Source: Alphaproteobacteria bacterium (GTDB lineage Bacteria; Pseudomonadota; Alphaproteobacteria; Rickettsiales; UBA8987). Taken from it: 7,251 nt of DNA. Position 1 is the first letter of the stretch, and each line of letters starts with the position of its first letter. This document shows positions 1-4,999 of the stretch, one piece after another. The stretch spans positions 1-7,251 of the forward strand of contig JAHFPR010000103.1 of NCBI GenBank assembly GCA_023269645.1, given 5' to 3'. A model generated the notes under the pieces. It did no database searches and was not told where the DNA came from. It saw only the letters and a program-made list of their open reading frames with translations. The position numbers and the translations under genes were made by a program.

Positions 1-479
<479 letters not shown>

Positions 480-628
480 GCGTTCCCTCCGTCAGATAAA
501 AGTGATTCTACCCCAAAATCCCGCACATAGCTATGCGCGGTGCAGCATGGCCGGAAACCCGCGCCCTGCGCGGCGTTTATATAACCCTGGAAACCACCGA
601 TTGCAAGGGGCTTGTAAGAAATATTGTC
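480..628 (-). other. Sel1 gene to purL intergenic region
   Basis: This is about 150 bp with no gene. In transcription order it holds a GC-rich hairpin (559-564 pairing with 568-573, 3-base loop) followed by GTTTCC. That is too weak in U residues for a confident terminator. It then has a perfect 10-bp palindrome CATAGCTATG (526-535), an AT-richer stretch with a TAGAAT sequence that could be a -10 box, and the purL ribosome-binding site. I cannot find a convincing -35. It could give purL a separate promoter, but this is inference. Confidence 0.3.
485..490 (-). promoter_or_regulatory. Strong Shine-Dalgarno for purL that favours a TTG start
   Basis: GGAGGG on the minus strand is the best ribosome-binding site in the window. 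From GGAGG it is 6 bases from TTG (479) but 15 from ATG (470), so it decides the purL start in favour of TTG. Confidence 0.6.
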
Positions 629-1384
629 TTAATGCGCGGGAACGGACAAGGGGCGGGCGGGCGCGGAATCATCCTTTTTTCTCCGCTCCCATTCGTCCAT
701 CATCTTTCCGGCCTGGGCGACTTCTTCCCCGGAAAGCTCGGCGGCCATTTTAACGCGGGCGGCTTCGGCTTCCGGCACACCGTATTTCCCGGCGAGGGTG
801 ATCCACATATAGGCCTTCACCATGTCTTTCTTCTCCACGCCAACACCGGCGCGATAAAGTGTGGAAAGCGCATACATCGCCGGGGCGTGATTGAGGTCGG
901 CGGCTTTGTTCCACCAGGTGGCGGCCTGTTTATAATCCGCACCGCTTTTCAGGAAGCCCTTGCCATAGAGATACCCGACATTATAGATGGCGGGAACATT
1001 CCCCTGCGCCGCCGCTTTCTGATACCATCCGAGAGCCTGCTCATAATCCCGTTCCGTGCCCTCACCTTTTTCGAGCATTTTTCCCATGCTGAATTCCGCC
1101 TCGTCATAGCCGAGTGCCGCCGCCTGCTGATACCACTTATAGGCTTCGTTGAAATCCTGCTTGATGCCAAGCCCCTTGTAATACATACCGCCCATGTAGG
1201 CCATCGCCTCCGGATTGCCGGATTGCGCGGCCAGCGCGCAATCCATCAGTGCCTGGCTGTAGGTTCCGAGCGAGAAGGCGTTGAGGCAATCCGTGGAGGG
1301 CAGTGCCATAGCCTGTGTGCGGGAGGGCATCAGCGTGCCGCCCAGCACCGCCATGATTCCGAATAGCATTAGTATGGCGCGCAT
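629..1384 (-). CDS. Secreted Sel1-like repeat (tetratricopeptide-type) protein
   Basis: A 251-residue protein. Residues 1-25 look like a Sec signal peptide: a basic Arg at position 2, the hydrophobic run ILMLFGIMAVLGG, and a possible cleavage after TQA (25). Four Sel1 repeats follow at about 58-92, 93-128, 129-165 and 166-202, each with the pattern A..MG.(L/M)Y..G.G....D...A..WY..AA..G. The tail is charged, ending in a Pro/Ala stretch. Sel1 repeats form alpha-solenoids for protein binding; many are periplasmic or signalling adaptors, and no enzymatic function is indicated. Two Cys (33, 49) before the repeats could form a disulfide. The start at 1384 is supported by GAGGA overlapping the purQ stop (TGAGGATGCTATG); longer in-frame starts would lie inside purQ. 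It begins 7 bases after purQ, so it is probably translationally coupled within the purine operon. A role in purine synthesis is unlikely because the product should be exported. The specific partner is unknown. Confidence 0.9.
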   Translation of the reverse strand: MRAILMLFGIMAVLGGTLMPSRTQAMALPSTDCLNAFSLGTYSQALMDCALAAQSGNPEAMAYMGGMYYKGLGIKQDFNEAYKWYQQAAALGYDEAEFSMGKMLEKGEGTERDYEQALGWYQKAAAQGNVPAIYNVGYLYGKGFLKSGADYKQAATWWNKAADLNHAPAMYALSTLYRAGVGVEKKDMVKAYMWITLAGKYGVPEAEAARVKMAAELSGEEVAQAGKMMDEWERRKKDDSAPARPLSVPAH

Positions 1385-1391
1385 AGCATCC

Positions 1392-2075
1392 TCAACCATT
1401 TCCCAGCAGCGAATCGAACAGCGCGCGGCCATCTTTCCCGCCGAGCGCATCTTCCCACAGCCGCTCCGGATGCGGCATCAGGCCGAGCACGTTCCGGCGC
1501 GCGTTCACGATGCCCGCGATATTATGCAGCGAGCCGTTGGGGTTGGAATTATCATTCACCGCGCCCGTCGCCGCGCAATAGCGGAACACCACCTGGCCGT
1601 TATCCTCCAGCGATTTCAGCGTATCGGTATCGGCGAAATAATTACCGTCATGGTGCGCAACAGGGACGCGGATGATGCGCTTGTCCTGATACAGCCGCGT
1701 GAACGCCGTTTCCACATTCTCCACTTTCAGGTACACATCCTTGCAGATGAAGCGCAGGTCGCGGTTGCGCATGAGCGTTCCGGGGAGAAGCTGCATCTCC
1801 GTGAGCACTTGGAAACCGTTGCACACGCCGAGCACATAGCCGCCATTATCCGCGAATTTCCGCACCTCCTCCAGAATGGGCGCGTGGGCGGCGATAGCAC
1901 CGCTGCGCAAATAATCGCCGTAGGAGAATCCGCCGGGAATCACCACCAGATCGGATGCGGGCAACTCTCTTTCCGCGTGCCACACCATATGGGTGCTGAA
2001 GCCACAGCCCGCGAGTGCCTCCGCAATATCGCGGTCGCAGTTCGAGCCGGGTAACATGATGACGGATGCTTTCAT
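1392..2075 (-). CDS. purQ: Phosphoribosylformylglycinamidine synthase glutaminase subunit PurQ
   Basis: A 227-residue class I glutamine amidotransferase that hydrolyses glutamine and channels ammonia to PurL in the FGAM synthase complex. All family landmarks are present: N-terminal MLPGSNCDRD (7-16), VVIPGGFSYGDYLRSGA (44-60), the nucleophile Cys85 in GVCNGFQ, VAHHDGNYF (139-147), and the catalytic pair His202/Glu204 in MPHPE. The length is normal. I choose ATG at 2075, giving MKASVIMLPG. A TTG four codons upstream (2087) lies within the inverted octamer array and is unlikely. There is no recognisable Shine-Dalgarno: the leader is the pyrimidine-rich strand of the repeat array (ACCCTTGCACCCTTCT). 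Translation may therefore rely on coupling to, or re-initiation after, the upstream four-helix-bundle gene. Downstream, the stop codon overlaps the Sel1 gene's ribosome-binding site. Confidence 0.97.
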   Translation of the reverse strand: MKASVIMLPGSNCDRDIAEALAGCGFSTHMVWHAERELPASDLVVIPGGFSYGDYLRSGAIAAHAPILEEVRKFADNGGYVLGVCNGFQVLTEMQLLPGTLMRNRDLRFICKDVYLKVENVETAFTRLYQDKRIIRVPVAHHDGNYFADTDTLKSLEDNGQVVFRYCAATGAVNDNSNPNGSLHNIAGIVNARRNVLGLMPHPERLWEDALGGKDGRALFDSLLGNG

Positions 2076-2085
2076 AGAAGGGTGC

Positions 2086-2115
2086 AAGGGTATAAGGGTT
2101 TAAGGATGTAAGGGG
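2086..2115 (+). repeat. Left octamer array of the inverted pair
   Basis: Four consecutive 8-bp units on the plus strand start at 2086, 2094, 2102 and 2110. Each begins AAGG, and the last is truncated by the stop codon of the four-helix-bundle gene (2116-2118). The complement is the leader of purQ, which starts only 10 bases away. Confidence 0.75.
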
Positions 2116-2484
2116 TCATGCCGGCACTTTTTCACGGAGTGACGTTCGCAATGATTTTAGCATCTTTTCGAGTTCTTGCACCTGTTCTTGTATTTTTGAA
2201 CTATCGTCAGGGGAACAATAACCGAAATCCTGCGCCAGGAGGATTTGTGTTTCCAGTTCCGCAAGCGATCCGATGGAGATAGAAAGGAAGCGCATATAGT
2301 CTAATGTGCTGTTGCGCCCGTAACCTTCGGCAATATTCGAGGAAATGGAAACAGCCGCGCGGCGCATTTGCTGCACCAAGCCATATGTTTCTTCTTTAGG
2401 GAAATGCTTGGTAAGGGAGTACGTCGTACGGGCGAGTGCCATCGCCTTATGCCAGACCTGCAAATCCCGATGTGACCGAATCAT
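2116..2484 (-). CDS. Four-helix-bundle protein of the 23S rRNA intervening-sequence (IVP/S23) family
   Basis: A 122-residue complete member of the family (Pfam 23S_rRNA_IVP, TIGR02436), of normal length. Seen in sequence: DLQVWHKAMALA (7-18), FPKEETYGL (28-36), QMRRAAVSISSNIAEGYGR (38-56), YMRFLSISIGSLAELETQ (63-80), and a C-terminal amphipathic helix near 96-118. That gives four predicted helices at about 7-27, 31-54, 58-87 and 93-118. Relatives form pentameric bundles, and the diversity-generating-retroelement accessory protein Avd belongs to the same fold. They are thought to bind nucleic acid, but the biochemical role is unproven. The ATG at 2484 follows GGAAGG, which is the end of the right octamer array, so the repeat itself supplies the ribosome-binding site. 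The stop abuts the left array. The gene separates purS from purQ, which are normally adjacent. No reverse transcriptase or variable repeat is visible, so I do not call it Avd. Confidence 0.9.
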   Translation of the reverse strand: MIRSHRDLQVWHKAMALARTTYSLTKHFPKEETYGLVQQMRRAAVSISSNIAEGYGRNSTLDYMRFLSISIGSLAELETQILLAQDFGYCSPDDSSKIQEQVQELEKMLKSLRTSLREKVPA

Positions 2485-2489
2485 TCCAC

Positions 2490-2527
2490 CTTCCCTTATA
2501 CCCTTACATCCTTATACCCTTACATCC
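2490..2527 (-). repeat. Right octamer array of the inverted pair
   Basis: Read on the minus strand, 8-bp units occupy 2521-2514 (AAGGGTAT), 2513-2506 (AAGGATGT), 2505-2498 (AAGGGTAT) and 2497-2490 (AAGGGAAG), preceded by a partial GGATGT. The array starts 10 bases after the purS stop and ends at the ribosome-binding site of the four-helix-bundle gene. It is inverted relative to 2086-2115. Confidence 0.75.
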
Positions 2528-2537
2528 CAACCCCTTC

Positions 2538-2780
2538 CTACCCCTCCATTTCCACCGTGTAATTCTCGATCACTGTGTTGGCGAGGAGGCGGTCGCACAT
2601 TTTCTCGACATTCTTTTTGGCTTTCACGAGATTCGGCTCTTCCAGCTCCAGCTCGATGAATTTCCCCTGGCGCACTTCCTTCACGCCGTGGAAGCCCAGA
2701 TTCCCCAGCGCGCCCTGAATCGCCTTGCCCTGCGGATCAAGCACCCCGCTTTTCAGTGTTACATAGATTTTTGCTTTCAT
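2538..2780 (-). CDS. purS: Phosphoribosylformylglycinamidine synthase subunit PurS
   Basis: An 80-residue protein of typical PurS length. It opens with KAKIYVTLKSGVLDPQGKAI (2-21), followed by LGFHGVKEVRQGKFIELELE (28-47) and a C-terminal CDRLLANTVIENYTVEM segment (62-78), all diagnostic of PurS. PurS dimers bridge PurL and PurQ and allow ammonia transfer in organisms with the small PurL. The ATG at 2780 has only a weak purine-rich leader (AAAAGAAAG), with GGGAG about 17 bases away. It lies 109 bases downstream of purC, across a hairpin-rich spacer. Downstream, the stop codon is followed within 10 bases by the inverted octamer array. The product appears intact, so the neighbouring element has not damaged it. 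Confidence 0.96.
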   Translation of the reverse strand: MKAKIYVTLKSGVLDPQGKAIQGALGNLGFHGVKEVRQGKFIELELEEPNLVKAKKNVEKMCDRLLANTVIENYTVEMEG

Positions 2781-2802
2781 ACGGCTTTCTTTTGTTCGCT
2801 CC

Positions 2803-2826
2803 CTTCACGGATTACTATCCGTGAAG
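2803..2826. repeat. Perfect 10-bp hairpin upstream of purS
   Basis: CTTCACGGAT (2803-2812) pairs perfectly with ATCCGTGAAG (2817-2826) around a 4-base loop. In the mRNA it ends 22 bases before the purS start codon. There is no U-run after it, so it is not a standard terminator. It could be a processing or stabilising structure, or a piece of a palindromic repeat. Confidence 0.7.
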
Positions 2827-2889
2827 ATGAGCCTGAGATGCTTCGCATCACTAAAGAGGCGCGGCTTACTAGCCTCGCTCGTCCCCGCC
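2827..2889. repeat. Hairpin cluster after purC (REP-like)
   Basis: Two further short stems sit in the purC-purS spacer: GATGC/GCATC (2837-2841 with 2845-2849) and GAGGC/GCCTC (2856-2860 with 2872-2876), enclosed by GAGC/GCTC. With the hairpin at 2803-2826 almost the whole spacer is palindromic, which resembles a small extragenic repeat cluster. I cannot confirm other copies from this window. Confidence 0.4.
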
Positions 2890-3768
2890 TTATTCCTTCT
2901 CCGGTTTTTTGCCGGGGGATGCTTTGCCTGCCGGTTTCTTTACGCCTTTTTTCTTGGCGGCTTCGGCTTTTTCGCTTTGGGGCGCGGTGGGCTGGTTGCG
3001 GCGTTCCTCCAGTTTTTTTAAGAAAGCGGATTCCTCCGTCACGTTATCCTCCAGCACACCGAGGCGGCGCGCCACTTCGCGGTAGCCTTCCTCCAGTGAA
3101 CCGAGATCCCTGCGGAAACGATCCTTATCCAGCTTTTCACCGGTTTCGATGTCCCACAGGCGGCAGCAATCCGGGCTGATTTCGTCGGCGAGGAGGATAT
3201 AGAGATTCCCCTCCTCGTCATACACGCGCCCGAACTCCAGCTTCATATCCACCAGCTTGATGCCCGCCGCGAGGAACAGCCCGCTCAGGAAATCATTGAC
3301 GCGCAGTGCCACGCGCTTCATTTCGTCCAGTTCCTCCACCAGTGCCCAATCGAAGGAGAGCACGTGCTCCTCCGTAATCATCGGGTCGTTGAGCTTGTCG
3401 CTTTTGAGGTAGAACTCGATGAGCGGACGCGGCAGCAGCATCCCTTCCTCCACGCCAAAACGCTCGGACATACTGCCTGCTGTCACGTTGCGGATCACCA
3501 TTTCCACCGGGATGATCTCGCACGCCTTCACCAGCTGCTCGCGCATATTGAGCGTTTTGATGAAATGGGTAGGGATGCCGATTTCCTCCAGGCACACGAA
3601 AATGAATTCGGAGATGCGGTTGTTGAGCACACCCTTGCCCTGGATAACGGCGTGTTTCTTGCCGTTGAACGCAGTGGCATCGTCCTTGAAATGCTGGATG
3701 ATCGTGCCGGGATCCGGGCCTTCGTACAGAATCTTGCCCTTGCCTTCGTATAGTTTTCTGCGAGACAT
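2890..3768 (-). CDS. purC: Phosphoribosylaminoimidazole-succinocarboxamide synthase (SAICAR synthetase) with Lys-rich tail
   Basis: It ligates aspartate to CAIR using ATP to give SAICAR in de novo IMP synthesis, in the cytoplasm. Family signatures are clear (numbering from the upstream ATG at 3771): KLYEGKGKILYEG (6-18), KDDATAFNGKK (29-39), IPVEMVIRNVTAGS (87-100, SAICAR signature 1), LVDMKLEFG (173-181, signature 2) and LADEISPDCCRLWD (194-207). The catalytic domain ends near residue 240 (VARRLGVL). About 45-50 further residues are rich in Lys, Ala, Pro and Glu (for example KKKGVKKPAGKASPGKK) and are probably disordered; most bacterial PurC proteins stop soon after the VARRLG helix. Two adjacent ATGs occur. 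GGAG at 3775-3778 is 6 bases from the second (3768) and only 3 from the first (3771), so I choose 3768. It is the first gene of the purine cluster, with a likely promoter just upstream. Confidence 0.96.
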   Translation of the reverse strand: MSRRKLYEGKGKILYEGPDPGTIIQHFKDDATAFNGKKHAVIQGKGVLNNRISEFIFVCLEEIGIPTHFIKTLNMREQLVKACEIIPVEMVIRNVTAGSMSERFGVEEGMLLPRPLIEFYLKSDKLNDPMITEEHVLSFDWALVEELDEMKRVALRVNDFLSGLFLAAGIKLVDMKLEFGRVYDEEGNLYILLADEISPDCCRLWDIETGEKLDKDRFRRDLGSLEEGYREVARRLGVLEDNVTEESAFLKKLEERRNQPTAPQSEKAEAAKKKGVKKPAGKASPGKKPEKE

Positions 3769-3821
3769 CATGCGCTCCGTGGTGGTACTGAAATTCCTGC
3801 GTCATGCGCCGGGAATATGTA

Positions 3822-3851
3822 TATATAAGGGGGTAAGGGCGGGGATGACAA
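3822..3851 (-). promoter_or_regulatory. Candidate sigma70-type promoter for the purC-purS-purQ cluster
   Basis: On the minus strand TTGTCA (3846-3851, five of six matches to the -35 consensus) is followed after 18 bases by TATATA (3822-3827), a plausible -10. The predicted transcript would start about 40 bases before purC. No other pairing in this spacer looks as good. No PurR-type operator or PRPP riboswitch is recognisable. Confidence 0.4.
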
Positions 3852-3913
3852 CCACTTTCGTGCGTCACCGCGTTCCAATGGCATTGTCTACAAAAACAGA
3901 TACTCTCAATTAT

Positions 3914-4028
3914 TGTCATTCCAGCGAAAGCTGGAATCCAGCAGCGGCGTGTCTACGCCGCTGAAAACCCGCAGCTATCCCGCCGCAGACGCGGCTTAGG
4001 CTGGATCCCAGTGTGCACTGGGATGACA
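3914..4028. repeat. 115-bp intergenic multi-hairpin palindromic repeat
   Basis: The element begins TGTCAT and ends ATGACA, so its ends are inverted copies (TGTCATTCCAG against the complement TGTCATCCCAG). Inside are four stems. They are TTCCAGC/GCTGGAA with a GAAA tetraloop (3919-3936), CAGCGGCGT/ACGCCGCTG (3942-3963), GCCGC/GCGGC (3982-3995) and ATCCCAGT/ACTGGGAT (4005-4024). Repeats with CATTCCAGCGAAAGCTGGAAT and ATCCCAGTG..CACTGGGAT stems are common in alphaproteobacterial and Wolbachia/Rickettsia-like genomes. It fills most of the gap between nnrD and purC, and its structure might also stop or protect the nnrD transcript's 3' end. There is no U-run typical of an intrinsic terminator. Confidence 0.7.
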
Positions 4029-4060
4029 CTGTATCTATTTTAGTAGACAGTAATCCGCGC

Positions 4061-4996
4061 TTATCCGGCAGGCAGACGCGCCAGCGCACCGGGAATCAGA
4101 TCGGGCAAATCCGTAGCTGCGAGGCCGAAACCGAAGGCCTGCGCTGCTTCGCCGTGGAGCCATGCGGCACAGGCGGCGGCTTCCCATGCCGGCATCCCGC
4201 CCGCCAGCAGTGCCGCGATCATCCCCGCGAGAATATCCCCCGCGCCAGCAATCGCCAGTGTCGGCGGGGCGTTGCGGTTGATGATTGCCCTCACTCTGCC
4301 CTCTCCCGCACGCGGGAGAGGGTTCTGCGGGGGTGCGGCGATCACCGTCTCCGCGCCCTTGAACAGCACGATGGCGTGGCTTGTTTTGGCGGCGCGGAGT
4401 GCGGCCTTTATTTTGTCATCCTGAGCCGAAGGCGAAGGATCTCCCGCCGCATGAGATCCTTCGCTCCGCTCAGGATGACAGGTTGCCCCGAACAATCGCT
4501 TGAACTCTCCGCCATGCGGCGTAAGCACCACCGGGGCAGAACACACCTCAATCGCCGCGAACAAACGCTCCGGATTTTCTGCAAACGCGGAGAGCGCATC
4601 CGCATCCAGCACGGTTGGGATATGCAGCGAAAGCAGTGCCAGCACCGCCTCGCGCGTCCACTCCTGCACCCCCGCGCCGGGGCCGATGAGCAGCGCGTTC
4701 GGCGGGCGGATTTCTATCGCTTTCAGCAGCTCGCTCACCGTGGTAAATGGCCGTGTGAACGAGGCGGGGGAACTGACGGCGTAAATCGGCAGCGCGTCCG
4801 GCTCGCAGGCCAGTGTCACCACCCCGCACAGGCGATGCGCCGCCCGCGCCGCGAGGATGGTTGCACCGGTAGAGGCGGCATCATGCCCCACGATAAACGC
4901 ATGGCCGCGCGTGTATTTATGGGATTCCGGCTTTGGCCAGGGAAAAAGATGCTTCCACAGTTCCGGGGCGTTTTCGGAGATGCGGGTATTTTCCAT
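4061..4996 (-). CDS. nnrD: ADP-dependent NAD(P)H-hydrate dehydratase, stand-alone, with two in-frame palindromic insertions
   Basis: It repairs damaged NAD(P)H by dehydrating the S-hydrate at ADP (or ATP) expense. The 311-residue protein has the ribokinase-like carbohydrate-kinase fold. Recognisable blocks are KYTRGHAFIVG (27-37), ATILAARAAHRLCGVVTLA (45-63), LIGPGAG (103-109), LDADALSAF (130-138), VLTPHGGEFKRLFG (157-170), VLFKGAETVIAAP (210-222) and TLAIAGAGDILAGMIAALLAGG (246-267). The expected catalytic Asp is D254 in GAGD. The N-terminal epimerase half (NnrE/YjeF_N) found in fused proteins is absent here and in the window. Two stretches have no place in the family: residues 173-195 (CHPERSEGS...SAQDDK) and about 223-236 (PQNPLPRAGEGRVR). 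Both coincide with DNA palindromes and lie in predicted surface loops between conserved blocks, so the enzyme may still work. It starts 3 bases after the upstream stop, indicating translational coupling. Confidence 0.9.
   Translation of the reverse strand: MENTRISENAPELWKHLFPWPKPESHKYTRGHAFIVGHDAASTGATILAARAAHRLCGVVTLACEPDALPIYAVSSPASFTRPFTTVSELLKAIEIRPPNALLIGPGAGVQEWTREAVLALLSLHIPTVLDADALSAFAENPERLFAAIEVCSAPVVLTPHGGEFKRLFGATCHPERSEGSHAAGDPSPSAQDDKIKAALRAAKTSHAIVLFKGAETVIAAPPQNPLPRAGEGRVRAIINRNAPPTLAIAGAGDILAGMIAALLAGGMPAWEAAACAAWLHGEAAQAFGFGLAATDLPDLIPGALARLPAG
4299..4322. repeat. Palindromic repeat inside nnrD (second insertion)
   Basis: CCCTCTCCCG (4299-4308) pairs perfectly with CGGGAGAGGG (4313-4322) around a 4-base loop. 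Translated on the minus strand the surroundings give NPLPRAGEGRVR, a peptide widely seen where this hairpin repeat family overlaps annotated genes. It sits between the TVIAAP strand and the INRNAPP segment of NnrD, where family members have only a short turn. Confidence 0.7.
4414..4480. repeat. 67-bp palindromic repeat inside nnrD (first insertion)
   Basis: The ends TGTCATCCTGAGC (4414-4426) and GCTCAGGATGACA (4468-4480) are a perfect 13-bp inverted repeat. The arms continue through CGAAGGATCT with a 2-base length difference, around a short GC-rich centre. The family (GTCATCCTGAGC..GCGAAGGATCT) is a well-known dispersed palindrome in many bacteria. Here it is read through as CHPERSEGS...SAQDDK, residues 173-195 of NnrD, without a frameshift or stop. 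Confidence 0.8.
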
Positions 4997-4999
4997 ACC

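Larger units (their letters stand above)
2086..2527 (-). mobile_element. Putative IVS-like element: four-helix-bundle gene bracketed by inverted octamer arrays
   Basis: This composite of about 440 bp lies between purS and purQ. It consists of an octamer array (2086-2115), the four-helix-bundle gene (2116-2484), and a second octamer array in the opposite orientation (2490-2527). On the plus strand the left array reads AAGGGTAT, AAGGGTTT, AAGGATGT, AAGGGG. The right array, read on the minus strand, gives GGATGT, AAGGGTAT, AAGGATGT, AAGGGTAT, AAGGGAAG. The arms share a perfect 12-bp match (AAGGGTATAAGG). Family knowledge: proteins of this kind are encoded in intervening sequences inserted in bacterial 23S rRNA genes, where terminal inverted repeats form a stem that RNase III removes. 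That this copy is or was mobile is inference. No transposase is present and I see no clear target-site duplication. Confidence 0.5.

Noticed and set aside
559..573. Intrinsic terminator after the Sel1 gene
   Set aside because: Six G:C pairs but a 3-base loop and only a short mixed tract (GTTTCC) after it, so not convincing.
533..1366. 277-codon plus-strand frame opposite the Sel1 gene
   Set aside because: The minus-strand frame has a signal peptide, four clear Sel1 repeats and a good ribosome-binding site; the plus frame has none of these.
2116..2484. Diversity-generating retroelement (Avd-type accessory gene)
   Set aside because: No reverse transcriptase, template repeat or variable repeat in the window, and the protein fits the IVP subgroup with flanking inverted arrays.
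2086..2527. Octamer arrays as a CRISPR array
   Set aside because: Units are 8 bp with no spacers, and the two arrays are inverted relative to each other around a gene.
3293..3919. 208-codon minus-strand frame overlapping the start of purC
   Set aside because: Frame-shifted reading of purC; the purC frame carries all SAICAR synthetase signatures.
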